DNA of 64,000 nt from Methylobacterium sp. E-066 (lineage in GTDB: Bacteria; Pseudomonadota; Alphaproteobacteria; Rhizobiales; Beijerinckiaceae), in NCBI RefSeq assembly GCF_022829635.1, contig NZ_JAKSYO010000125.1, positions 1 through 64,000 on the forward strand, read 5' to 3'. Shown piece after piece: positions 53,390-61,622 of the stretch. A program made the position numbers and the translations under genes. The notes beneath the pieces are model-generated. The model saw only the letters and a list, made by a program, of their open reading frames with translations, did no database searches and was not told where the DNA came from. The stretch's first letter is position 1. Every line of letters begins with the position of its first letter.

Positions 53390-54427
53390 CTACGCAGTGC
53401 CGAGCAGCCGCGCCCGGCGCTCCAGCACCGCCGGCCAGACCTCCGGGTTGACGAGACGCGGCGGGGTCTCGCCCCGCAGGAGGCCGATGATCTGCTCGGC
53501 GCCCCAGGACGCCACGTTGCGGCGCGCCTCATGGGTGACGCCGGCGGTGTGGTAGGTCGCCACCACAGTGTCGAGCGTAAGCAGCGCCGAATCCAGGGGC
53601 GGCGGTTCCGGCGCCCAGACATCGAGGCCGGCCCCCGCGAGATGGCCGGAGGCCAGGGCTTCGGCGAGCGCCCCCTCGTCGTGCACGCCGCCGCGCGCCG
53701 TGGTGATGAACAGCGCGCCGGGCTTCATCGCCGCGAAGGTTTTGGCGTCGAAGCTGCCGCGGGTCGTGTCGTCGAGCGGGCAGTGCAGGGAGACGATGTC
53801 GGCCTCCGCAAGCAGCCGCGCCCGGTCCACCGGCTCGGCGCCCCGCGCCCGAATCTCGTCGGCCGAGAGCAGCGGGTCATAGGCCAGGACCTGCATGTCG
53901 AAGCCGCGGGCGAGCTTGGCGACCTCCCGGCCGGTATGGCCGATGCCGATGAGACCCAGCGTCGCGCCGCCGATCTCGTGGCCCATCAGCGATTCCCGCG
54001 AGAAGCCGCGCGCGGTCCGCAGTAGCCGGTCCGAGACGCAGATCTTGCGGGAAACAGCGAGCATCAGGCCGATCGCCAGCTCCGCCACTGAGCGGGCATT
54101 GCCGCCGACCTGGTTGACCACGGCGATGCCGGCCCGGGTGCAGGCGGCCGCGTCCACCGTGTCGAAGCCCGCCCCGCCCGAGGAGACCGCGAGCAAGTTC
54201 GGGCAGCCGGCCAGCAGTTCGTCGGTCACGTGCCAGCGGCGGGGCAACTCGTCCCGGGCCGGGGAGACGTGGAAGACGTGAGCCTGCGCCAGCAGGGCTT
54301 CGAGCGTTTCCGCCGGGCCCTGCAGGTCGCCGACCTGCAGGTCGATGTCGGGTTCGGCCCTCAGCCGCGCGTCGAAGACCGGGTTGATCCAGAGATTGAA
54401 CCGGCAGACGCGCTTGAGGGCCGCCAT
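53390..54427 (-). CDS. D-isomer-specific 2-hydroxyacid dehydrogenase (345 aa)
   Basis: An NAD(P)-dependent 2-hydroxyacid dehydrogenase. The catalytic domain (1-115 and C-terminal) flanks a Rossmann domain with LGLIGIGHTGREVAKLARGF. The active-site residues are Arg in FITTARGGVHDEGALAEAL, Glu in AGLDVWAPEPPP, and His in VATYHTAGVTHEA (usually TPHxAG). NARSVAELAIGLMLAVSRK is the family helix. It lies 4 bp downstream of the aminotransferase gene, so a transamination-then-reduction (or reverse) pair is suggested. Substrate is not determined. Confidence 0.9.
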   Translation of the reverse strand: MAALKRVCRFNLWINPVFDARLRAEPDIDLQVGDLQGPAETLEALLAQAHVFHVSPARDELPRRWHVTDELLAGCPNLLAVSSGGAGFDTVDAAACTRAGIAVVNQVGGNARSVAELAIGLMLAVSRKICVSDRLLRTARGFSRESLMGHEIGGATLGLIGIGHTGREVAKLARGFDMQVLAYDPLLSADEIRARGAEPVDRARLLAEADIVSLHCPLDDTTRGSFDAKTFAAMKPGALFITTARGGVHDEGALAEALASGHLAGAGLDVWAPEPPPLDSALLTLDTVVATYHTAGVTHEARRNVASWGAEQIIGLLRGETPPRLVNPEVWPAVLERRARLLGTA

Positions 54428-54431
54428 CGGG

Positions 54432-55637
54432 TCAGCCTTTCACGACGGCGTCGATCGCATCGACCACGTGGTCGATGTTGTGGGTGTTGACCGCCGCCAC
54501 GCAGATCCGGCCGGTCTCCAGGGCGTAGACCTCGTGTTCCTCGCGCAGGCGCGTGGCTTCCGCGGGGGTCAGGCCCGTGTAGGAGAACATGCCCTTCTGC
54601 GCCTTGATCGCGTCGAAGCCGCGTTCGGGATGGCGCTGCTGCAGGCTGTCGGCCATGCGCACCCGCATGGCGCGGATCCGCTCGCGCATCTCAGCCAATT
54701 CCCGCTCCCAGTCGGCCCGCAGCTCCGGATCGGTCAGCACCATCTCGACGATGGCGGCGCCATGGGTCAGCGGGTTCGAGTAGCTCGCCCGCACCAGACG
54801 CTTGGCCAGGGACTCGACCTTGGTCTTCATCGCCGAGGTCTCGGCGACGATCGTCAGCGCGCCGACGCGCTCGCCGTAGAGCGAGAACGACTTCGAGAAC
54901 GAGGAGGCGACCAGGAATTCCTGGCCCGTTTCGGCGAACAGCCGCACCGGCGCGGCATCCGCGTCGAGGCCGTCGCCAAAACCCTGGTAGGCGATGTCGA
55001 GGAACGGGATCAGGCCGCGCTCGGCCAGCAGGGGCGCGAGGTCGCGCCACTCGTCGGGCGTCAGGTCGGCGCCGGTCGGATTGTGGCAGCAGGCGTGCAG
55101 CACCACGATCGAGCCCTTCGGCAGCTCTTGCAGATAGGCGCGCATCGCCGGGTAATCGGCACAGCCGGTCTCGGCCGAGAAATACGGATAGTCGACGACC
55201 GTGAAGCCGGCCTGGGTGAACAGCGCCTTGTGGTTCTCCCAGCTCGGGTTGCTCACCGCCACGGTGGCGCCGGGCTTCAGCCGGGCGAGCACGTCCGCGC
55301 CGGTCTTGAGCGCGCCGGTGCCGCCGATGCTCTGGAGCGTCGCGGTGCGGTTCTGCTTGAGGATCGGGGCGCCCTCGCCGAACAGCAGGGCCTGAACCGC
55401 GTCGCGGAACGGCTTGGTGCCCTCGATCGGCCGGTAGGTCTTCGGCAGGCCCTTCTCGATCCAGCGCTTCTCGGCGGTCTGCACGGCGCGCAGGCGCGGC
55501 ACCTTGCCGTCGGCATCCGTGTAGACGCCGACCACGAGGTTGAGCTTTTTCGTGCTCGTGTCGGCGTTGAAGGCCTCGAACAGGCGCATGATCGGGTCGA
55601 GCGGCGCGTCCTGGATGCCGGCGAACAGCGAGGTCAT
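54432..55637 (-). CDS. Aspartate/aromatic aminotransferase, class I
   Basis: A PLP-dependent aminotransferase of 401 aa, subclass I-alpha like AspC/TyrB. MTSLFAGIQDAPLDPIMRLF opens the protein. GVYTDADGK and KTYRPIEGTKPFRDAVQALL follow, the PLP-binding Asn/Asp region has HACCHNPTGADL and FLDIAYQGFGDG, and the Schiff-base Lys lies in SSFSKSFSLYGERVGAL. The substrate Arg is in ETGRICVAAVN. It is 4 bp upstream of the hydroxyacid dehydrogenase gene. Aspartate or aromatic amino acid is the expected substrate. Confidence 0.94.
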   Translation of the reverse strand: MTSLFAGIQDAPLDPIMRLFEAFNADTSTKKLNLVVGVYTDADGKVPRLRAVQTAEKRWIEKGLPKTYRPIEGTKPFRDAVQALLFGEGAPILKQNRTATLQSIGGTGALKTGADVLARLKPGATVAVSNPSWENHKALFTQAGFTVVDYPYFSAETGCADYPAMRAYLQELPKGSIVVLHACCHNPTGADLTPDEWRDLAPLLAERGLIPFLDIAYQGFGDGLDADAAPVRLFAETGQEFLVASSFSKSFSLYGERVGALTIVAETSAMKTKVESLAKRLVRASYSNPLTHGAAIVEMVLTDPELRADWERELAEMRERIRAMRVRMADSLQQRHPERGFDAIKAQKGMFSYTGLTPAEATRLREEHEVYALETGRICVAAVNTHNIDHVVDAIDAVVKG

Positions 55638-55868
55638 GATCGTCAATCGTCCCAGAGGGTCTTCGATGCGGCGCGAGCGGGCGGTTCTGTCCAAAGTCGC
55701 GGGCCGGCCGACGCCCTTATTTCCCACATCGCGTCCGCCCGCCAGCGCTTCCGCGCGCGGCAGCATCCCGATCCGCTCAACGATCAACGGGTTCTGAAAC
55801 CGCGGCCGCGTCCGCGAAGACGCCGATGCGCGCTTTCCGCCCGGCCCGACCGACCCTAACGTGTGCGG

Positions 55869-57011
55869 ATGAAGCACAGTCTCGCCCCGATCGTTGCCGG
55901 CCTCCTGTTCGCGGCACCGGCCGCCGCGCAGGCGCCGGTGCGGATCGGCCTGTCGGCGCCGCTCTCGGGGCCGGATGCCGCCTACGGGCCGGGGCTTCGT
56001 CAAGGCGCCGAGCAGGCGGTGGCCGATCTCAACCGGGCCGGCGGCGGGCGGCCGAAATTCGCCCTCGTGCCGGTGGACGATGCCGGCGAGGCCAGGCAGG
56101 CCGTCGCCACGGCAAAGAAATTCACGGCCGACGGCGTGCGCTTCGTGATCGGACCGTTCGAATCCGGGGCGGTCGCCGCGGCGGCGCCCGTCTACGAAGA
56201 GGCCGGCGCCGTGATGATCGCGCCGGGCGCCACCTACGCGCCCCTGACCGGCCGCGGCTTCGGGACCCTGTTCCGGCTGGCTCCGAGCGATGCCCAGCAG
56301 GGGCGGGCGGCGGGGAGCTATCTGGCCAAGGCGTTCGCCGGGCGGCGGGTCGCCATCCTCAACGACCGCTCGACCTACGGGCGCGGCCTCGCCGAGGCAG
56401 TGGCGGCGCAATTCAAGGAGGCCGGCACCCCGGAGGTGTTGTTCGACGGCTTTCCGCGCGGCACCCGCGACCTCTCCGATCTCCTCGGACGGCTGAAGGC
56501 GGCCCGAGTGGAGGCGGTGTATTTCGGCGGCCTCGCCCCGGAGGCCGCCACGCTCGTCCGCGCCCTGCGCGAGGCCGGCATCGCCGCCCCGCTGGTGGCG
56601 AGCGACGGCATCCTCGATCCCGCCTTCGCGGCCATCGCCGGTCCGGCCGGGGAGGGGACCGTGATGACCCTGCCGCCCGATCCGCCGCGCCTGCCCGAGC
56701 CGAAGGGCGGCAAGGCACCGGCGCGCAGTGCCGAGGCCGAGAGCGTGGCGGCCTCGGGCTACGCGGCGGTGGAGATTCTGGCCCAGGCGCTGGAGCGCGC
56801 CCGCGCGGCGGATCCGAAGGCCGGGCGCATCCCGGACGGCCGCAAGGTGGCCGAGGCGCTGCACGGCACCCAGCCGGTGCGCACGATCCTCGGGCTGGTC
56901 GGCTTCGACGAGCGCGGCGACCGGGCGCCCGGCGCCGTCACGGTGCGGGTCTGGCGCCGCACACCCGACGGGCGCCTCGATTACGCCGGCAACGACATCT
57001 CCGGGCCGTGA
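55869..57011 (+). CDS. Branched-chain amino acid ABC transporter substrate-binding protein (orphan)
   Basis: A periplasmic type I binding protein of 380 aa. A signal peptide (MKHSLAPIVAGLLFAAPAAA, cleaved at AQA) is followed by VRIGLSAPLSGPDAAYGPGL, FVIGPFESGAVAAAAPVYEE, and GRRVAILNDRSTYGRGLAEA, hallmarks of LivK/LivJ-type proteins. The ATG at 55869 is preferred to GTG 55863. It is divergent from the aminotransferase gene. No LivHMGF genes are adjacent, so the ligand and partner transporter are unknown. Confidence 0.87.
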   Translation: MKHSLAPIVAGLLFAAPAAAQAPVRIGLSAPLSGPDAAYGPGLRQGAEQAVADLNRAGGGRPKFALVPVDDAGEARQAVATAKKFTADGVRFVIGPFESGAVAAAAPVYEEAGAVMIAPGATYAPLTGRGFGTLFRLAPSDAQQGRAAGSYLAKAFAGRRVAILNDRSTYGRGLAEAVAAQFKEAGTPEVLFDGFPRGTRDLSDLLGRLKAARVEAVYFGGLAPEAATLVRALREAGIAAPLVASDGILDPAFAAIAGPAGEGTVMTLPPDPPRLPEPKGGKAPARSAEAESVAASGYAAVEILAQALERARAADPKAGRIPDGRKVAEALHGTQPVRTILGLVGFDERGDRAPGAVTVRVWRRTPDGRLDYAGNDISGP

Positions 57012-57320
57012 AACCGAGCCGACTCAATCCGTCATTCAGGACTCTTTGCTGAATGTCCTCCCGAAGATGGCCGTGCTCTCGCGAAAGTTGGCGTCAAATC
57101 AGGGCCCGCGCGCGTCATTCAGGGCCTGATATCCCGTGTGATGCGCGCAGCGTGACTTGCAGCGGGATCGTGCGACGACTAAATGCGGGCGGCGTCGCTC
57201 ATCAGGCGCGGACCGTCCGTCGGATCGGATCCGCGCCCTGCGGCGTTTCCCGAGCTTGATGACAGCCGTAGAAGTTTTGCCGGAACGCCTGCTGCCGGAC
57301 GGTCCGACTGGAGAAGGTGC
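57012..57320 (+). other. Leader region of infA with small hairpins
   Basis: This 309-bp gap contains CATTCAG (57033-57039) paired with CTGAATG (57049-57055). A bulged hairpin lies near 57096-57132 (ATCAGG...CCTGAT). GTCATTCAGG occurs twice. No T-tract terminator, ORF or known riboswitch is recognised. A GGAG at 57310-57313 is the infA ribosome site. Confidence 0.4.
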
Positions 57321-57596
57321 ATGGCGAAAGAAGAATTGATGCAGTTCGACGGTCTCGTGATCGAGATCCTGCCGGACGCGCGCTACCGCGTGCAGCTCGA
57401 CCAGGGCCACGAGATCGTGGCCTACACGGCCGGCAAGATGAAGAAGAACCGCATCAAGACGCTGGCCGGCGACCGGGTCACGGTCGAGATGTCGCCCTAC
57501 GATCTTGAGAAGGGCCGCCTCGTGTTCCGGCACAAGGACGAGCGCTCCGCGGGTCCGCGTCCGCAGGTGCGGGGCGGTCAGTTCCGCCGCCGTTGA
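57321..57596 (+). CDS. infA: Translation initiation factor IF-1, long paralogue with basic tail
   Basis: An S1/OB-fold initiation factor of 91 aa. [56 protein letters not shown] and VFRHK align with the standard 72-aa IF-1. A further 19 residues ([19 protein letters not shown]) form an Arg/Gly tail not found in canonical IF-1. The Gly/Arg end and divergent positions suggest this is the second IF-1 of the genome. Its TGA overlaps a possible TTG start of the downstream EamA gene. Function as IF-1 is expected, and specialisation is inference. Confidence 0.92.
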   Translation: MAKEELMQFDGLVIEILPDARYRVQLDQGHEIVAYTAGKMKKNRIKTLAGDRVTVEMSPYDLEKGRLVFRHKDERSAGPRPQVRGGQFRRR

Positions 57597-57601
57597 GGCC
57601 C

Positions 57602-58561
57602 GTGCGCGCGACCCGGGTTTCCTCGGTCGCGCCGGCCTATCTGCTCCTCACCCTCACGGCGCTGCTCTGGGCGGGGAACGCCGTCACCAGCCGTTGGGCG
57701 CCGGGCCATATCTCGCCGCAGGTGATCACCACGTTGCGCTGGGCTGTGGCCTGCACGGTGCTCGCGCCATTCGCTGGCCGAAAACTCGCGGCGGAATGGC
57801 CGCTCCTGCGCCCGCACTGGCTGCGCATCCTGCTGATGGGCGGCCTCGGCTACACCGCGTTCAACTGTCTGTTCTATGCCGCCGGCGTCCATACCGGTGC
57901 GGTCAACCTGGCCCTGTTCCAAGGGGCGATCCCGGTCTTGGTGATCGTGCTCAACCGCTTGGCCTACCGGGTGCCGGTCACCCTCGGGCAGATGCTCGGC
58001 GTGGTCCTGACCCTGATCGGGGCCGGCATCGCGGCGACCCACGGTGACTGGACGGTGCTGACCCGCCTCGACTTCAACCGCGGCGACGTGCTCGTGTTCG
58101 GGGCCTGCCTGCTCTACGCGGGCTACACGATCTTTCTGCCGACGCGCCCGAAAGTCTCGGCCCTGGCGTTCTTCGCCGCCATGGCGATCGCCGCTTTCGT
58201 CACGTCGCTGCCGCCGCTCGCCGTGGAGTGGGCCACCGGTCATGCGGTCTGGCCAGGGCCTGAGGGCTGGGCGATGGTCGCCTTCGTCGGCCTGGGGCCG
58301 TCGCTACTGGCGCAGCTGTTCTTCATGCGCGGGGTCGAACTGATCGGCCCGAACCGGGCCGGCCTGTTCGTCAATCTCGTTCCGATCTTCGGCGCGATCC
58401 TCGCCGTCCTGCTGGTCGGCGAGCCGTTCGGGGCGATTCAGGCGGTCGCCCTGGCTCTCGTGCTCGGGGGGATCGCCTGTGCCGAGCGCCTGAAGCCGGC
58501 GCTCGCCGCCGAGGCGACCTCTGACGCCGCTTATTCGCAGACGCGCACGCGCCGGATGTAG
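57602..58561 (+). CDS. EamA-family (DMT) permease
   Basis: A 10-helix drug/metabolite exporter of 319 aa with two EamA repeats. YLLLTLTALLWAGNAVTSRW opens repeat one, and RGDVLVFGACLLYAGYTIFL opens repeat two. GPNRAGLFVNLVPIFGAILA is the repeat-end motif. GTG at 57602 is chosen. A TTG at 57593 would overlap the infA stop by TTGA. It is 5 bp from infA, so the two may be co-transcribed. The last 31 bp overlap the convergent small secreted-protein gene. Confidence 0.88.
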   Translation: MRATRVSSVAPAYLLLTLTALLWAGNAVTSRWAPGHISPQVITTLRWAVACTVLAPFAGRKLAAEWPLLRPHWLRILLMGGLGYTAFNCLFYAAGVHTGAVNLALFQGAIPVLVIVLNRLAYRVPVTLGQMLGVVLTLIGAGIAATHGDWTVLTRLDFNRGDVLVFGACLLYAGYTIFLPTRPKVSALAFFAAMAIAAFVTSLPPLAVEWATGHAVWPGPEGWAMVAFVGLGPSLLAQLFFMRGVELIGPNRAGLFVNLVPIFGAILAVLLVGEPFGAIQAVALALVLGGIACAERLKPALAAEATSDAAYSQTRTRRM

Positions 58562-58833
58562 ACGTCGCCGTAGGGATCGACGGTGCGGCGGCGCTCGAAG
58601 TGGCAGACCGGACCGTAATCCTCCTCCACGTAGACGGGCGGCGGGGCGCGATAGACCGGGCGGCCGGGATAGTAGCCGTTGTTGGACGACGCGATGGCGC
58701 CGCCGACCGCGAGGCCGCCGAGCACGCCGAGGGCAGCGGCGCCGCCGGCGCCGATCCCGTCACGGGCCTGGGCGGCCGGCGCGAGGGTGGCGAGGCTCCC
58801 GACGATGAGGCTCGTCGCGAGAAGGTACTTCAT
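58531..58833 (-). CDS. Small secreted Gly/Tyr/Pro-rich protein (100 aa)
   Basis: A signal peptide (MKYLLATSLIVGSLATLAPA, cleaved after AQA) is followed by a Gly/Ala-rich segment (GIGAGGAAALGVLGGLAVGG) that is probably a short membrane-associating hairpin. Next is SNNGYYPGRPVYRAPPPVY, and a C-terminal tail has two Cys (VCHFERRRT and RVCE). Similar small surface proteins are frequent in Hyphomicrobiales, function unknown. GGGGGAAT is near the ATG. Its 3' end overlaps the EamA gene by 31 bp (convergent). Confidence 0.75.
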   Translation of the reverse strand: MKYLLATSLIVGSLATLAPAAQARDGIGAGGAAALGVLGGLAVGGAIASSNNGYYPGRPVYRAPPPVYVEEDYGPVCHFERRRTVDPYGDVYIRRVRVCE

Positions 58834-58982
58834 GACATTCCCCCTGATGGGTGCGATTCGGTCCGGGATAGGCTGACTACCACATCTCAGCTTTGGGGCG
58901 TTTGTTCGGCCGCACATCCCGACTTGACGTGGGGTGTTCCGACGCACCAAACCCGGGCGAGAGCGACAGAGCGGAGGCCGGC

Positions 58983-59588
58983 ATGGTGACACGGGGCTTC
59001 GTCGGGCGCAGGCAGCCGCCCGAGACCGGCGCGCGCATCCCGCCCGGCCAATATCTCACCGACGACTTCCCGATCCTCCAGATCGGCCCCAACCCGACCG
59101 TGGATCTCGCCACTTGGCGGTTCACGCTGCGCGAGGGCTCGCGGCCGATCAAGGCGTGGAGCTGGGACGAGTTCGAGGCGCTGCCTCGCACCACCTGGCA
59201 GGGGGACATCCACTGCGTCACCAAGTGGTCGAAGTTCGACACCGCCTGGGAGGGCGTGAGCTTCGACGACCTATTGGCCGATGCCGGCATCACGGCGCCG
59301 ACCGCCTTCCTGCTGGCGGAATCCTTCGACGACTACACCACCAACGTACCGGTGGCCGACCTCGTGAACGGCCGCGCCATGGTGGCGACCCGCTATGCCG
59401 GCCAGCCGATCCATCCGGACCATGGCGGCCCGGCGCGGCTGCTGGTGCCGCATCTCTACTTCTGGAAGAGCGCCAAATGGGTGAAGGGCTTGCGCTTCAC
59501 GAACGTCGACACGGCCGGCTTCTGGGAGTTACGCGGCTACCACATGTACGGGGATCCCTGGCGTGAGCAGCGCTACACCGGTGACTGA
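58983..59588 (+). CDS. Sulfite-oxidase-like molybdopterin oxidoreductase (cytoplasmic, 201 aa)
   Basis: A single-domain Mo-cofactor protein of the sulfite oxidase/MsrP fold. The Mo-ligand Cys is C78 in GDIHCVTKWSKFDTAWEG. DLLADAGITAPTAFLLAESF and DYTTNVPVADL follow, then LVPHLYFWKSAKWVKGLRF and ELRGYHMYGDPWREQRY. Unlike MsrP it lacks a Tat signal peptide, so it should be cytosolic. It overlaps the next gene, a ferredoxin-reductase-like flavoprotein, by 26 bp (or 8 bp from the later start). The two probably form an electron-transfer pair. Substrate is unknown. Confidence 0.87.
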   Translation: MVTRGFVGRRQPPETGARIPPGQYLTDDFPILQIGPNPTVDLATWRFTLREGSRPIKAWSWDEFEALPRTTWQGDIHCVTKWSKFDTAWEGVSFDDLLADAGITAPTAFLLAESFDDYTTNVPVADLVNGRAMVATRYAGQPIHPDHGGPARLLVPHLYFWKSAKWVKGLRFTNVDTAGFWELRGYHMYGDPWREQRYTGD

Positions 59589-60300
59589 GCCGATCGTCTT
59601 CCGCTGGCACCAGGCCGAGATCACCGCGATCGCACCCGTCACCCCGCAGGTGACGAGCTTTCGGCTGCGCTCCGAGCTCGCTCAGAGCTACCGCGCCGGC
59701 CAGCATGTCGATGTCCGGCTGACCGCCGAGGACGGCTACCAGGCCCAGCGCAGCTACTCAATCGCCTCGGCGCCGGACGGCAGCGGCACCCTGGAGCTGA
59801 TGGTCGAGGCGCTGCCGAACGGCGAGGTCTCGGGCTGGTTCTCGGAGGCTGCCGAAATCGGCGACCGGGTCGAGCTGCGCGGGCCGATCGGCGGCTCGTT
59901 CTCATGGGACGGCCCGGATGGCGGCCCGCTGCTGCTGGGAGCCGGCGGCTCCGGCGTGGTGCCTCTGCTGGCGATGCTGCGCCGGCGCGCGCAGGTCGCC
60001 CCGGAAATCCCGGCGGCCCTGATCTACTCTGCCCGCACCCGCGCGGAGGCGATCGCGCTGCCCGAGCTGGAGCGGCTCGCCGGAGACGGCTCGGGATTCT
60101 CCCTGCACCTCAACACCACCCGGGATGCCGGCGGCCGGCGGATCGACGCCGCCCTGGTAGCCGGCGCCCTGGCGCGGATCGGACGGCCGGGAAAGGTCTT
60201 CCTCTGCGGCTCGAACCGCTTCGTCGGCGCCGCCTCGGACCTGATCCTGGCGGCGGGCGTTCCGGCGGGGGTGATCCGCACCGAGCGATTCGGCAGCTGA
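59563..60300 (+). CDS. Ferredoxin/flavodoxin reductase-like FAD/NAD(P) oxidoreductase
   Basis: A 245-aa FNR-family protein. The FAD-binding half has RSYSIASAP (RxYS), the NAD(P)-binding half has LLLGAGGSGVVPLLAMLR, and the C-terminal CGSNRFV contains the usual Cys-Gly pair. There is no Fe-S domain. GTG at 59563 and GTG at 59581 are both possible starts, and both lie within the end of the molybdoenzyme gene, so the genes are coupled. It presumably supplies NAD(P)H electrons to the preceding protein. Confidence 0.87.
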   Translation: MSSATPVTEPIVFRWHQAEITAIAPVTPQVTSFRLRSELAQSYRAGQHVDVRLTAEDGYQAQRSYSIASAPDGSGTLELMVEALPNGEVSGWFSEAAEIGDRVELRGPIGGSFSWDGPDGGPLLLGAGGSGVVPLLAMLRRRAQVAPEIPAALIYSARTRAEAIALPELERLAGDGSGFSLHLNTTRDAGGRRIDAALVAGALARIGRPGKVFLCGSNRFVGAASDLILAAGVPAGVIRTERFGS

Positions 60301-61404
60301 TCAGGGGCTGAAGATCAGCACGAGGTAGACGAAGAACACCACGAGGTGCACCGCCCCCTCCAGCACGGTCGTGCGCAGGCCCGAGAAGGTCTGCATGCTC
60401 AGGATCAGCGTCACCGCGAGCAGCGTCATCTCGGTGGGCTTGAGGCCCAGCACGACGGTCTGGCCGGTGAGCAGGCCGATGGTGAGGATCGCCGGCACGG
60501 TGAGGCCCACCGTCGAGGTGGCCGCCCCCAGGCACAGGTTGATCGCCCGCTGCAACTCGTTGCGGGCGATGGCCTTCAGCGCCGAGATCGCCTCCGGGGT
60601 GAACACGATCGCGGCGATCAGCACGCCGCCGAGGGCGGAGGGCGCGCCCAGAGCCGCGATGCCGTGATCGAGGATCGCCGCCAGGCTTTTCGCCAGCAGC
60701 ACGATCGGCACGACGTTGGCGAGAAGCAGCAAGACATGCTTGGCGATCCCACCGCCCGAGGTCGAGCCCGCGCCGGACCCGGCTTCCGCCTCGACCTCGG
60801 AATCCTGGAAAAAATCGCTGTGGCGGCTGGTCTGGATCAACAGGAATACGCCGTAGAGCGCCAGCGTGAAGACCGAGAAGGTCACCGCCTGGAGGGTCGT
60901 CAGGGTGCCGTCGGCGGTCGAGCTGGTGAAGTTCGGGATGATCAGCGCGATGGTGGTCAGCGGGATGATCACCGACAGGAAGGCCGAGGCCCCCTGCAGG
61001 TTGTAGCTCTGCTGGTGATGGCGCAGGCCACCCATCAGCAGCCCGAGGCCGACTACGCCGTTGAGCACGATCATCAGCACGGCGAACATCGTGTCGCGGC
61101 CGAGGGTCGGCGCTTCCTTGGCCGAGAGCATCACGGCCGAGATCAGCGCCACCTCGATGATCACGATGGAAAGCGTGAGCACCAGGGTGCCCAGCGGCTC
61201 GCCGAGCCGGTGGGCCAGATCCTCGGCCTCGTGCACGACCCCGAAAGCCGACCAGACGATCACCGCGAGCAGCCACGCGAACAGGCCGCCCGCGAACCAG
61301 GGCTGCGACAGGTCGCCGAGCCAGGTCTTTCCGAACCACGCGAAGGCGAGCACCGTCGCCCACGCCACCGCCAGCCGCAGGGCTCCCGTCATGGTCTTGG
61401 TCAT
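60301..61404 (-). CDS. chaA: Calcium/proton antiporter (ChaA-like, CaCA superfamily)
   Basis: An 11-helix antiporter of 367 aa. The two CaCA alpha-repeats are visible: HEAEDLAHRLGEPLGTLVLT then LSIVIIEVALISAVM, and FTPEAISALKAIARNELQRA then INLCLGAATSTVGLTVP. An acidic loop (about 205-225, SEVEAEAGSGAGS) joins the halves. ChaA exports Ca2+ (and Na+/K+) against H+. The ATG at 61404 follows a GGAG. It is convergent with the reductase gene, whose TGA is adjacent. Confidence 0.93.
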   Translation of the reverse strand: MTKTMTGALRLAVAWATVLAFAWFGKTWLGDLSQPWFAGGLFAWLLAVIVWSAFGVVHEAEDLAHRLGEPLGTLVLTLSIVIIEVALISAVMLSAKEAPTLGRDTMFAVLMIVLNGVVGLGLLMGGLRHHQQSYNLQGASAFLSVIIPLTTIALIIPNFTSSTADGTLTTLQAVTFSVFTLALYGVFLLIQTSRHSDFFQDSEVEAEAGSGAGSTSGGGIAKHVLLLLANVVPIVLLAKSLAAILDHGIAALGAPSALGGVLIAAIVFTPEAISALKAIARNELQRAINLCLGAATSTVGLTVPAILTIGLLTGQTVVLGLKPTEMTLLAVTLILSMQTFSGLRTTVLEGAVHLVVFFVYLVLIFSP

Positions 61405-61622
61405 CTCCGGTCGGATCGCTGTGATGGGGCGATGCACAGAACTAGGCCGTGTCATAGGTCGGATGACCGGCAAGGCCAGGGTTGCCCGAGCGCAGCAAGG
61501 ATTTAGAGGTGGACGACGCAGGCTCGCCCCGCCCGCTCAAGCCCGCGCAACCGGCCCATGCCGTGGCGGGAGTGGTCAGCCGGCTCGGTTGGCGCTACCA
61601 TCTGGGACCCGAATAAAGTCCG

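Noticed and set aside
57593..57601. TTG at 57593 as the start of the EamA gene
   Set aside because: It would overlap the infA stop (TTGA), but TTG is rare and the GTG at 57602 gives a better N-terminus. Kept as an alternative only.
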